DNA of 64,000 nucleotides. Source: Macrococcoides goetzii. Lineage in GTDB: Bacteria > Bacillota > Bacilli > Staphylococcales > Staphylococcaceae. The notes under the pieces are model-generated. The model saw only the letters and a program-made list of their open reading frames with translations, did not search any database and was not told the DNA's origin. The position numbers were made by a program, and so were the translations under genes. The stretch is taken from positions 372,001 to 436,000 of the forward strand of contig NZ_MJBI02000001.1 of NCBI RefSeq assembly GCF_002742385.2, read 5' to 3'. Below are positions 49,368 through 57,563 of this stretch, piece by piece (within the stretch, counting starts at the first letter, position 1; the number at the start of each line of letters is the position of its first letter).

Positions 49368-49903
49368 TAAATAATATTGTATCTTCAAATAAATATTTAA
49401 TAGATGCTAATTCATTTATTGCTCCTTCAAAATCATACTATCCATTGGATATGGTTAAATCATTTTGGAATGATATTAGTGATTCTCAATTAAGGCCATA
49501 TATTTTTATTATTGACAAAGTAAAAAATGAAATATGTATTGAGAGTGATCAGACCAAGAAAGATGATTTACAACTTTGGTTTGAGAACAAAAATTTTAAC
49601 ATTTTATCTACAAATAAACCAGAAACTATACTTAATTACAAAAAAGTTTTAAATCATTTAAAAGGAAGTGGTTATTATAAACCATCAGCATTGCATGAGT
49701 GGGCTGATATAAATGTCGCCGATCCTTGGCTAATTGCAACTGCAATGTCTAACAATTATACAATTGTTACCTTTGAAAAAAAAGCTGATGTAAATATTAA
49801 TAATCCTATGAAACGAGCGAAAATACCAAGTGTTTGTATTGAACTTGGTGTAGATTATTGTACTATATTTGATTTAATGAAAGAATTTCAATTTGAATAC
49901 TAG
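49364..49903 (+). CDS. DUF4411 PIN-like protein (putative toxin)
   Basis: A 179-residue protein with the acidic residues of a PIN-like RNase site: D14 in YLIDANSFI, E56 in VKNEI, D120 in NVADPWLIATA. The ATG overlaps the stop of the XRE-ImmA gene, the arrangement of coupled antitoxin-toxin genes. RNase activity is inferred from the fold. A G-T-containing hairpin with a T run follows at 49930-49957. Confidence 0.8.
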   Translation: MINNIVSSNKYLIDANSFIAPSKSYYPLDMVKSFWNDISDSQLRPYIFIIDKVKNEICIESDQTKKDDLQLWFENKNFNILSTNKPETILNYKKVLNHLKGSGYYKPSALHEWADINVADPWLIATAMSNNYTIVTFEKKADVNINNPMKRAKIPSVCIELGVDYCTIFDLMKEFQFEY

Positions 49904-49929
49904 TTTTATACATATTTAATAAATTTTAA

Positions 49930-49957
49930 CCAACGAATCATTTTGTTGGTTTTTTTT
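49930..49957 (+). terminator. Terminator after the DUF4411 gene
   Basis: CCAACGAA and TTTGTTGG pair with one wobble around TCAT, followed by eight T. Confidence 0.8.
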
Positions 49958-49969
49958 ATCTTTTTATTG

Positions 49970-50475
49970 CCTTCAAATGTGAGGTAATATTACTGAACCC
50001 AATTTTGGGTTCAGTGAATGCTTTCTATAAACAGAGAACCAACATTTCGGTTTTGTATAAACACATTAATCAATACGCTCAAGTTTGAGCGTATTAAAAT
50101 ATAATAGAGCCGAAATATCGGCTATTATATAATTTCCCACTCAACGAAAATTTTCGTTGAGTAAAATTAAGGGAGAAAACAATAGTTACATCCTTATAGA
50201 TTAATACACCACATATTTGTGTTGTATTATGAATTGTTTTGGTTATTCTAAAATGTCTAAACAAACAATGTTAAAAATATTTAAAAGGATGTGTATATTA
50301 AATACACCTTTTAATAAAATGCAGGAATTACGAGGATAATAATTTAACAAACCCAAATTTAGGTTTGTCGAATTTGCACAACACATTATAACCACATTGC
50401 CATAATAGCAAGGTGGTATTTTTTTAATATCCTCAAATATGAGTGTATAAATAAATGCGTCCACATCTGGACTTA
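49970..50475. repeat. Palindrome array 1 between cargo and integrase
   Basis: This gap has no gene but at least ten short hairpins with different arms: 49993-50014 (CTGAACCCAA arm), 50037-50052, 50072-50095 (AATACGCTCAA), 50103-50126 (AATAG, GCCGA), 50139-50162 (perfect, ACTCAACGAAAA), 50202-50229, 50283-50312, 50348-50367, 50391-50417, 50432-50443 and 50459-50472. Most centres fit CA-four bases-TG. Arms change together, so pairing rather than sequence is kept. Function unknown. Confidence 0.85.
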
Positions 50476-50504
50476 TTAATTTATATTAATAACTGAAATA
50501 AAAA

Positions 50505-50529
50505 ATGACCTAGTAAATTACTAGATCAT
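50505..50529 (-). terminator. Integrase terminator
   Basis: ATGACCTAGTAA and TTACTAGATCAT pair with one mismatch at the 3' end of int; on the minus strand a T-rich stretch follows. Confidence 0.65.
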
Positions 50530-51776
50530 GATGTAAGTGAAATTTCATCTAATTTTGTTATTAAATCTTTATCCATTTTTTCAGTAACATGAGAATATAC
50601 CTGAAGTGTTGTTTTATGATCAGTATGTCCTACACGTTCCATAATGGCTTTTAACGATATACCTAATTGTGATAAAGTAGATATATGCGTATGACGTAAT
50701 GTGTGAGTCGTTATACGCTTGTTTATTTTTTTAGGGTATTTATCATTATCTTTTATAAATTGCACTGTATCGGCTAATTTTTCGTTTATTTTACTAGTAT
50801 GTAATGGATTACCTATTGTATTAGTAAAAATAAAACCACGATCATTATAATTATCTTCCCACTGCTTAGATTTCTTATTCTCAATAACAATCTTATTGAG
50901 TATCTCCATACTTCTTTTATTCAAACTAATCTTTCTATAACTTCCATCATTTTTAGTAGTATCTTTTTGACCGTATGCATTATCTTTTTTATCAATACTC
51001 CATACTATAGAACCATTAATTAATAATTTATTATCTTTAAAATCAATGTTCTCTTGTTTAATTGCTAATAATTCGGCAATACGCATACCATTTAGAGCTT
51101 GAAACTCGACTATAAGGGGAATTATCATATTATTTCTTCTTTTGCTAGGATGTGTGTTTAAAGCGTTTAAATCATGCATAGCCTTAATTAATAATTTCAA
51201 TTCATCTAATTCAAGATAATTGTTTCTCTTACTTTCTATATCTTCTATTGTTTTAGCTTTCTTTGGTACTTTAACATCATTTAAGAATGAAATGTCTTTC
51301 AATCCATATACGTTTGATACATGCTTAAATATACGATTTATTACTGATTTATAGCTTATAAGTGTCGAATGACTTAATTCTTGTTTGTGCCATTTGATAA
51401 ACAAATCTTGTATTTGTTGATATTTATAATTCCTTATTAAATCTTCTTTGGGAACTAAAGATTTAATAGCATTTACAATACTTCTCTTTTCTAATATAGT
51501 GGTGTGTTTCATTCCTGATGTATTAGTATAAACTTCTAACCATGCATCACATGCAGTATGAAAGGTTAATGTAGTTAATGTTTTGTCCGATTTTTCATTA
51601 ATCTTCTCTTTAATTTTTCTTTCTAAACGTAATAAAGCCTCTTTTTGTGATCGTTTATTATTTGTATTCATCACAACAGAAACACGTTTCCATTTCTCAG
51701 AAAGAGGATCTTTATATTTTTCGTAAAAACGATATTTAATATTACCGTTTTTATCAGTGAATTGTTCAGACCACAT
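50526..51776 (-). CDS. int: Tyrosine integrase of the island
   Basis: A 416-residue phage-type integrase: an N-terminal arm-binding domain (about 1-60), a core-binding domain (about 65-170) and a catalytic domain with R232 (NGMRIAELLA), H358 and R361 (HTLRHTHIS), H384 (GHTDHKTT) and Y394. All catalytic residues are present. It would cut and join at the 29-bp core in ndk. It faces left, divergent from the early operon, behind the repressor gene. Confidence 0.95.
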   Translation of the reverse strand: MWSEQFTDKNGNIKYRFYEKYKDPLSEKWKRVSVVMNTNNKRSQKEALLRLERKIKEKINEKSDKTLTTLTFHTACDAWLEVYTNTSGMKHTTILEKRSIVNAIKSLVPKEDLIRNYKYQQIQDLFIKWHKQELSHSTLISYKSVINRIFKHVSNVYGLKDISFLNDVKVPKKAKTIEDIESKRNNYLELDELKLLIKAMHDLNALNTHPSKRRNNMIIPLIVEFQALNGMRIAELLAIKQENIDFKDNKLLINGSIVWSIDKKDNAYGQKDTTKNDGSYRKISLNKRSMEILNKIVIENKKSKQWEDNYNDRGFIFTNTIGNPLHTSKINEKLADTVQFIKDNDKYPKKINKRITTHTLRHTHISTLSQLGISLKAIMERVGHTDHKTTLQVYSHVTEKMDKDLITKLDEISLTS

Positions 51777-51803
51777 ATTTAATCACTTCCGATACCAAAT
51801 ACT

Positions 51804-52805
51804 TTATAAATCTTTGTAATTTACTACTATTTTTTCATCAATTTCATTTACATTACTTAATCTAACTGAGATATTATCAGGTTCAAAACTGTTTATTTTT
51901 TCAATTAAATTATTATCTTTTAAATCTTCAACTTTAAGGTCTTTAAATTTTTGATATACATGTTTTATCATATTTTCTTTAGAATTAATTTTTTGGTCAT
52001 TAATCAATGACTCACCTAATTCATATGTTTTAATATCATTCTCAATAATTTCAATGAAAGTATAATCTATCGCTTTTTGACTATGAGTGTCGATAGCTTC
52101 ATCCTTTAACTCTTTTAATTTTTCTATTGCCTCATCAAGAATATTCATTACTTTGTTTTGTATATTAGGACTTATATTTTTTTCGAATAAACTAGCGATT
52201 ATTTGACTATCATTATTTTTTGAATGAAACTCAAATTTTTCAGGATATTCTTGATAATCATATGGTTTAAGTTTTTTTATATGTAATATACGACTATCAA
52301 TTAAATTATTATCGTTTTTAATATTATTAAGGTAATAAATAAAAATAGTATTATTAAAATAAACCATTAGTCTAGTATCATTTATATTATCTAAAATATC
52401 ATTAGGGGTTTTTATATATTCATTTAGTGTCGGTATCTCTATCAAATTTTTTGCTGATTTAATTAATATATCATCTAACAAATAAGAATTTTTAAAAAAA
52501 TTCAATGCTTTACTGATATTAGTTTTATCGTTATTTAATTTGAGTGATTTCTCATAAAGAATTTTACCTACTTCTAAAAATGTATATTCTTTTCCGTATA
52601 ACAATTCATCTATTGAAACTTCACCGATTTCAGCAATTTTCTTTAATCTATTAGAATTGGGTAGAGTTTTACCTTTTTCCCATCTGCTTACGATACTATC
52701 TGATGCGTTATCAAGCCTTTCACCAAATTCTCTCATGTTAAAGCCTTTTTTAAGTCTTATACTTTTAATTCTTCTACCAACATCATGTTTATTTATATTC
52801 TCCAC
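51804..52805 (-). CDS. XRE-family repressor, Stl-like
   Basis: About 333 residues from GTG 52805, six bases after GAGGTG; a longer start at 52838 has no good ribosome binding site. Residues 8-70 form a lambda-repressor-type HTH (MREFGERLDNASDSIVSRWEKG). The rest is helical and unfamiliar and lacks the S24 self-cleavage Ser-Lys site seen in SOS-controlled prophage repressors. Position and length match the Stl master repressors of satellites, which a helper-phage protein removes. Long C-terminal domains in Stl proteins are the sensing part. Confidence 0.82.
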   Translation of the reverse strand: MENINKHDVGRRIKSIRLKKGFNMREFGERLDNASDSIVSRWEKGKTLPNSNRLKKIAEIGEVSIDELLYGKEYTFLEVGKILYEKSLKLNNDKTNISKALNFFKNSYLLDDILIKSAKNLIEIPTLNEYIKTPNDILDNINDTRLMVYFNNTIFIYYLNNIKNDNNLIDSRILHIKKLKPYDYQEYPEKFEFHSKNNDSQIIASLFEKNISPNIQNKVMNILDEAIEKLKELKDEAIDTHSQKAIDYTFIEIIENDIKTYELGESLINDQKINSKENMIKHVYQKFKDLKVEDLKDNNLIEKINSFEPDNISVRLSNVNEIDEKIVVNYKDL

Positions 52806-52862
52806 TTTTAACACCTCATTATTGATATTATAAATCATTTTTTCTATTTAAGAAAGTTTTTC

Positions 52863-52913
52863 TTGCACAAACCGACGTTAGTTGTTATTATGAATTTACA
52901 GACGTAAACCGAC
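52863..52913 (+). promoter_or_regulatory. Early promoter with AAACCGAC operators
   Basis: TTGCAC (52863-52868) and TATTAT (52886-52891) are 17 bases apart. AAACCGAC fills the start of the spacer (52869-52876) and recurs at 52906-52913. Two more copies lie in the end of the Cro-like gene (53134-53141 and AAACCGAA 53144-53151). They probably bind the repressor and/or the Cro-like protein. Confidence 0.7.
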
Positions 52914-52929
52914 TCAAAGGAGGTGCAAT

Positions 52930-53169
52930 ATGAATAAAATAGCAGGATATAGAAAGATGTTAGGTTTAACTCAAGAAGATATTGCAAAAATTTTTAAAAT
53001 CTCTGTTCAAGCATATCGTATGAAAGAAAAAGGTATAAGTTCATTTAAAAAGAATGAAATGATTTGGTTTAGAGATACTCTTAGGGGTTCAATGTTTCCA
53101 TCAATAACAATAGATGAAATTTTTTTTGATTCCAAACCGACGCAAACCGAACTTAAAGGAGGTGACTAA
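52930..53169 (+). CDS. Cro-like HTH protein
   Basis: A 79-residue protein with an XRE-type HTH (MLGLTQEDIAKIFKISVQAY) and the IDEIFF tail common in small phage regulators. It is the first gene of the rightward operon, divergent from the repressor. AAGGAGGTG precedes the start. Its last codons contain two more AAACCGA operator words. Confidence 0.82.
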   Translation: MNKIAGYRKMLGLTQEDIAKIFKISVQAYRMKEKGISSFKKNEMIWFRDTLRGSMFPSITIDEIFFDSKPTQTELKGGD

Positions 53170-53171
53170 TA

Positions 53172-53336
53172 ATGATACTTCTTTTTAAAACTATAATTTA
53201 TATAGTCATGATTTACTGTATCAGTAATACATTCACTAATTCATTGAATGGTTTTATAGCATTAAGTTATTTTTCAATGCTGGGTGTGATAAGTTATGAA
53301 GTTATAAAAAATGATATTAGAAAGGGTGTGTTGTAA
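53172..53336 (+). CDS. 54-residue membrane protein
   Basis: A short frame with AAAGGAGGTG seven bases before ATG 53172. It encodes two hydrophobic stretches (LLFKTIIYIVMIYCI and FIALSYFSMLGVI) and a charged tail. It sits three bases after the Cro-like gene and abuts the Xis-like GTG, so it is in the early operon. Function unknown. Confidence 0.72.
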   Translation: MILLFKTIIYIVMIYCISNTFTNSLNGFIALSYFSMLGVISYEVIKNDIRKGVL

Positions 53337-53606
53337 GTGAGTAAAGTCTTAAAAATTGAAGTACCTACAAAGGAAAAAACAATTATGGATCCAAAGGAGA
53401 TTGCTATGAAAGATAAACGATTTGCAAAGGTTAATACATTAGCAACGCTTTATGACGTTTCATATAGCACTGTTTATAGATGGTTAAATAATTTGGATGA
53501 AACGAAATTCCCTCGTGTTTACGTTGAATTATCAAGTTCATTAAGACTAATTAACTTAGAAGAATTTGATAAGTATCTATACAGTATGCATAAAAAATAT
53601 TTATAA
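53337..53606 (+). CDS. Excisionase-like HTH protein
   Basis: An 89-residue protein starting with GTG directly after the stop of the small membrane gene. Residues 30-80 form an Xis/MerR-like winged helix (TLYDVSYSTVYRWLNNL, then a wing and INLEEFDKYL). Size, basic charge and place fit an excision factor for the integrase, but a transcription regulator is possible. Confidence 0.65.
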   Translation: MSKVLKIEVPTKEKTIMDPKEIAMKDKRFAKVNTLATLYDVSYSTVYRWLNNLDETKFPRVYVELSSSLRLINLEEFDKYLYSMHKKYL

Positions 53607-53620
53607 AAGGAGTTTTTAAA

Positions 53621-53926
53621 ATGAATAATGACAACTTATTGAAATTGAGAGATATAAAAGATCACATGGTAACTAATAAAAGAAAATTTGAGGGTTTAGA
53701 AACTACTATTTCTAATTTTATAGAGGATTATTTTGATGGTAAAGAACCTGTTTCACAAGAAGATTTCATTATGATTGGTAGAGCATTTCATGAGATGAAA
53801 TTACATGTCGAACAAAGTAATGATTTATTGAATATGTATAACACTCAGTTAGATAACAACATATTAAGAATAGAAAATCTTATTAATTTATTATCAGATC
53901 AACAAAATAAAGATGAAGCGGAGTAG
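53621..53926 (+). CDS. Helical protein of the early operon, unknown
   Basis: A 101-residue protein, mostly helical, with a likely coiled coil near the end (NNILRIENLINLLSDQQ). AAAGGAG precedes the start. I do not recognise it; small proteins in this place in satellites and phages are often unassigned. Confidence 0.6.
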   Translation: MNNDNLLKLRDIKDHMVTNKRKFEGLETTISNFIEDYFDGKEPVSQEDFIMIGRAFHEMKLHVEQSNDLLNMYNTQLDNNILRIENLINLLSDQQNKDEAE

Positions 53927-53931
53927 GTAAT

Positions 53932-54081
53932 ATGAGAATTTGGGCATATAAAAAGGCTCTAACATCCTCATTCCCCAATGACATGTTAGAACCAAACATT
54001 CAAATAATTAAACATTTATATGCTCATTCTACCATATTTCTATTAGTTTTGACTATGGAAGTAAGGAGGGAGTGGGTGTGA
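53932..54081 (+). other. Possible 49-residue ORF containing a hairpin
   Basis: An open frame runs from ATG 53932 to TGA 54081 after GGAGTAGGTA. It contains a hairpin with arms GGCTCTAACAT and ATGTTAGAACC (53955-53993), and its end overlaps the ribosome binding site of the initiator gene. Either a small coding gene or a leader that controls initiator translation. Confidence 0.4.
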
Positions 54082-55055
54082 CAGGTTGGATAAGTCTCCA
54101 TAGAACAATAGAAAACCACTGGCTATATGAGGAAGATAGAAAATTTTCAAAATTTGAAGCATGGATAGACATTCTCTTAATGGTTAATCATACAGATAAA
54201 AAAGTATCATTAGGAAATGAATTAGTAACCGTTAAAAGAGGTGAAAGAATCACTTCTTTGAGAAAACTAAGTGAGCGTTGGAATTGGTCTATAACCAAAG
54301 TAGATTCTTTCTTAAAGTTGTTAGAGAGTGACTCTATGATTGAATTAAAAAAAGACACAAAAAAAACACTTATAAGCGTTGTAAATTATGACATTTATCA
54401 AAATTTAGATATTAAAAAAAGACACGGAAAAGACGAAGAAAAGACGCAAAAAGAATTCAAAAAAGAAACAAAAAATATTCAAAAAGAAAACAAAAAGAAA
54501 CAAACAATAATGAGTAATAATGATTTAATAATGACTAATAATGATAATAATGTTGTTGTAGTAGATGTGAATGAGAATAAAAGTGATTTTAAAAAAGTTG
54601 AATTAGAAAACAACAACAACAACAATCATACATTTCAGGAATTACTTAATTATTATCAAAACAATATTCAGATGTCACCACCACCATTAGTAATTGAGAA
54701 ATTAGGTAATGATTATGATGATTTTGGTTTTAACATTGTAAAATACGCAATTAATAAAAGTGCTATTAACAACAAACATAATTACAATTTCGTAGATTGG
54801 CTTTTAAAAGATTGGAATAAAAGAGGATTAAAGACGATTGAAGCAATAGAACAATATGAAAACAGTAAAAGCAATAGCTATACAAATAAAATTCAAGATG
54901 AAGCAATAAGGCAAAATGGCAAACTAGACCCTAATCATCCAGATGCAACATATTACGACGCATATTCAGAAGATGACCTTAAAGAAATGGCAGAAATGGA
55001 GGGTATAACAATTGAACAAATTTCTAAACGCAGAGTCTTTAAAAAGAATTCCTAA
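54078..55055 (+). CDS. DnaD-like replication initiator
   Basis: About 325 residues from GTG 54078 after AAGGAGGG. N-terminal winged-helix start GWISLHRTIENHWLYEEDRK is the phage replisome-organiser type. The middle is Lys/Asn-rich (about 130-185) with repeated AATAATGA words in the DNA. A DnaD-like C-terminal domain follows (YYQNNIQMSPP, NFVDWLLKDWNKRGLKT). It should bind the element's origin and recruit the loader encoded next. The low-complexity middle may hold the origin. Confidence 0.82.
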   Translation: MTGWISLHRTIENHWLYEEDRKFSKFEAWIDILLMVNHTDKKVSLGNELVTVKRGERITSLRKLSERWNWSITKVDSFLKLLESDSMIELKKDTKKTLISVVNYDIYQNLDIKKRHGKDEEKTQKEFKKETKNIQKENKKKQTIMSNNDLIMTNNDNNVVVVDVNENKSDFKKVELENNNNNNHTFQELLNYYQNNIQMSPPPLVIEKLGNDYDDFGFNIVKYAINKSAINNKHNYNFVDWLLKDWNKRGLKTIEAIEQYENSKSNSYTNKIQDEAIRQNGKLDPNHPDATYYDAYSEDDLKEMAEMEGITIEQISKRRVFKKNS

Positions 55056-55815
55056 GGAAAAGATTGATCTAATAACTGCACCCCAAGAAGTAGAATTATG
55101 TGATAAATGTGGACACCAAAAAACCAAAGTACACGGAAAAGTAATAATTGATTGCCATTGTTCATTTAAACCGATTATTGAAGAGAATAAGAAACGCCAA
55201 TCTCAAAAAAAAGTAAATCACTTTTTTAGTCGCTCACTAATCAATGAAGATATAAAAAATGCAAGTTTTGAAAACAGTAATATTCAAATTGATGATAAGA
55301 CTATTGAGATACATGAGAAGCTTGCTTATCGCTCGGCTATTAATTATGTACAGAATTTTAGTAAGACTAAATCAGAGGTGCAAAACCTTTTAATAATAGG
55401 TGGAACAGGTACTGGGAAAAGTTATTTAGCTTACTGTATAGCTGAAGCTATAAAAAATAAGGGATATACAGTTTTATATGTTGATATCGTTGAATTGTTA
55501 GCATTACTAAGAAGCACATTTAACAAGAGTACAAATCAAACAGAATATGACTATATGAACTTAATAGCTGAAGTTGATTTACTTGTTTTAGATGATGTAG
55601 GAGCAAATAAAAAAACTGAGTGGGCCAATGAGAAATTATTTGATATTACAAACAAAAGACAAGGTAAAAGTACTGTTTATACATCAAACCTGACTATAGA
55701 CCAATTAAAAAAAGAGTCAGATTTCATGATAAAGAGGTCATATAGTCGGATGTTGAATAAAGTAAAGGTGATTAAATTATATGGGAATGATAAAAGATTG
55801 GAGGGTTTAAAGTAA
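55012..55815 (+). CDS. DnaC/IstB-like helicase loader
   Basis: A 267-residue AAA+ ATPase from TTG 55012, overlapping the initiator gene by 44 bases. A Cys cluster (C30, C33, C48, C50) precedes Walker A GGTGTGKS (130-137) and Walker B DLLVLDDVG (about 189-197); the SYSRMLNK arginine region follows. It loads the host replicative helicase. Initiator plus loader makes the element's replication phage-like, unlike the primase-helicase of classic SaPIs. Confidence 0.88.
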   Translation: MNKFLNAESLKRIPKEKIDLITAPQEVELCDKCGHQKTKVHGKVIIDCHCSFKPIIEENKKRQSQKKVNHFFSRSLINEDIKNASFENSNIQIDDKTIEIHEKLAYRSAINYVQNFSKTKSEVQNLLIIGGTGTGKSYLAYCIAEAIKNKGYTVLYVDIVELLALLRSTFNKSTNQTEYDYMNLIAEVDLLVLDDVGANKKTEWANEKLFDITNKRQGKSTVYTSNLTIDQLKKESDFMIKRSYSRMLNKVKVIKLYGNDKRLEGLK

Positions 55816-55973
55816 TGATTAATAAAATAATGATCGTTTTAGATTGTTCTGAGACGTATGCAAAAAAACTAATTGAACTGTGTAATGGAGAATATGGAGA
55901 AATAAGAAAAATTGTTGCTATCAAAATTGAAGAAAAGAATAAATTTAGAAATACAAAGTATCAGAATTATTAA
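55815..55973 (+). CDS. 52-residue hypothetical protein
   Basis: ATG 55815 shares a base with the stop of the loader gene (TAATG), and GAGGGTTTAAAG lies just upstream, so translation is probably coupled. The product is MIVLDCSETYAKKLIEL-like at the front and lysine-rich at the end. Unknown function. Confidence 0.55.
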   Translation: MINKIMIVLDCSETYAKKLIELCNGEYGEIRKIVAIKIEEKNKFRNTKYQNY

Positions 55974-56089
55974 TATTTGATAAATCTCTATTGTATTTAA
56001 GTAATTTATTTATAGGATGACAGGAAATTATCATAATTTTTAAACGTAGCTAATAAGTGCCTTAAAATGCAAAATATGAGGTGTGTGAA

Positions 56090-56362
56090 ATGAATAAAGA
56101 GGAAAGACGAGAATACCAAAGGAAATATAGAAAAAAATACGTGTATAAAGAAGAAATGGCAAAACGATTAAAAAAATTAGATAAAGAAGTAAAATTGAAG
56201 CGTTTTGCTGAAATTGACCGAGATATTTTAGATGTAATCAAAGAAAGGAAAGAAAAAAGAATACTGAGTATGAATAAAGCAAGATTAAAACGAAGAAATG
56301 AACTGCAGAAAGATATATATCATGAACTTGAAGCGGACATAAAAAAAGGTATTAGCATTTAA
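56090..56362 (+). CDS. Basic helical protein, unknown
   Basis: A 90-residue, very lysine/arginine-rich helical protein from ATG 56090 after GAGGTG. It could bind nucleic acid. A hairpin TTAGC/GCTAA (about 56352-56367) overlaps its stop. Confidence 0.55.
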   Translation: MNKEERREYQRKYRKKYVYKEEMAKRLKKLDKEVKLKRFAEIDRDILDVIKERKEKRILSMNKARLKRRNELQKDIYHELEADIKKGISI

Positions 56363-56460
56363 GCTAACACCTGAGGGCTATAATTGATAAATTTTATAGT
56401 TTAAACGAATGACGAAACAGAATTTATATAAATTATAACAGTTTACAGATTTACCGTATA

Positions 56461-56493
56461 GGGTGGCTCAATATTGGGTCACTCTTTTATTTA
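56461..56493 (+). terminator. Hairpin with G-T wobbles before the ArpU gene
   Basis: The 24 bases from GGGTGGCTCAA to TTGGGTCACTC self-pair along their length, with several wobbles possible in RNA, then TTTTATTT. It may be a terminator or attenuator between the replication genes and the ArpU gene and has the same CAA-TA-TTG style centre as the array hairpins. Confidence 0.55.
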
Positions 56494-56516
56494 AAAGATA
56501 TTAAAGAGGTGCTAAA

Positions 56517-56957
56517 TTGAATACTTTTAATACGATTGACAAGAAGAAAAGTAAAAAGAATGTTACTGATTTTTTGAAGATATACAAAGAGATATTATAT
56601 ACCTTTCCTTTAATAAATGAACCTGATCTAAATGAAAAATATCAATTTATTCAACCAAGAACAGTAAATGAGTATGTTTCAATAGATAAACAACAAGTGC
56701 ATGATGAAAGAGAAAAAATATTAAGTGATAGAGATACAATATTAAACCAAGTACACAATGCAATTGATAATTTATTACCCGATGAAAGATATATCATTGT
56801 TACCCGATACATCAAAGGAAATTATAAAGATGATTTTAATATTTATAGTGATTTAGGTATTGGTAGAACGAATTATTACAAAATTAAAGATAGAGCATTA
56901 ATAAGAATGGCTTTAATACTTGAATTAGAAATTTATAAAGGAGGTGGGAATAAATGA
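56517..56957 (+). CDS. ArpU-family late transcription regulator
   Basis: A 146-residue protein from TTG 56517 after AGAGGTG. The second half (DERYIIVTRYIKGNYKDDFNIYSDLGIGRTNYYKIKDRA) is the sigma-region-4-like HTH typical of ArpU/autolysin-regulator-type phage proteins. In phages these close the early region and turn on late genes. It overlaps the next gene by four bases. Confidence 0.85.
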   Translation: MNTFNTIDKKKSKKNVTDFLKIYKEILYTFPLINEPDLNEKYQFIQPRTVNEYVSIDKQQVHDEREKILSDRDTILNQVHNAIDNLLPDERYIIVTRYIKGNYKDDFNIYSDLGIGRTNYYKIKDRALIRMALILELEIYKGGGNK

Positions 56958-57502
56958 ACTTTGTTGAACCGATTAGAAACCCTGACATGATTATTGCAAT
57001 AGAGAGACACCTTAAAGAGCAAAATGAACGCAATTATATATTATTCTTAATTGGTGTATATTGTGGGCTTAGAATATCGGATATATTGCAATTAAGAGTG
57101 TCTAATGTACAGGGTAATGTAATTAAATTAAGAGAAAAGAAAACAGGTAAAGAACGTAAAATTCAGATCCATAGAAACTTGAAAAAGCCTTTGATGGAAT
57201 ATATAAAAGATAAACCAGCTGAGGAGTTTTTAATTAAGTCTAGAGAGGGTTATAACAAGCCTATTACTAGAGATATGGCATATAAGATACTTAAAGGACT
57301 TACAGACTATATTGATATAGATTCAATAGGCACACATAGTATGAGAAAAACGTTTGGATATCATTATTACAAAGGTACTAAAGATGTTGCTACTCTACAA
57401 AAGATATTCAATCATAGTAGCGAGGCTATCACACTTAAGTATATTGGTATTACACAAGATAATATTGATGAGGCAATGACTAACTTTGAATTTGTATACT
57501 AG
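56954..57502 (+). CDS. Small tyrosine recombinase paired with ArpU
   Basis: A 182-residue recombinase that is essentially a catalytic domain: R40 (CGLRISD), H128 and R131 (HSMRKTFG), H154 (FNHSS), Y163 (LKYIGI). It has no arm-binding domain. Such short integrase-like genes often follow ArpU in Gram-positive phages; their job is not settled (dimer or concatemer resolution is possible). This is the element's second recombinase. Confidence 0.85.
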   Translation: MNFVEPIRNPDMIIAIERHLKEQNERNYILFLIGVYCGLRISDILQLRVSNVQGNVIKLREKKTGKERKIQIHRNLKKPLMEYIKDKPAEEFLIKSREGYNKPITRDMAYKILKGLTDYIDIDSIGTHSMRKTFGYHYYKGTKDVATLQKIFNHSSEAITLKYIGITQDNIDEAMTNFEFVY

Positions 57503-57563
57503 TAAACATCCATATTTAAATTATCAAAACTAATATTTGAGTTGAGTATTTTATGTGTTACTC

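Noticed and set aside
50243..50464. A 73-residue minus-strand frame
   Set aside because: It runs across palindromes of array 1, has no ribosome binding site and an odd cysteine-rich composition.
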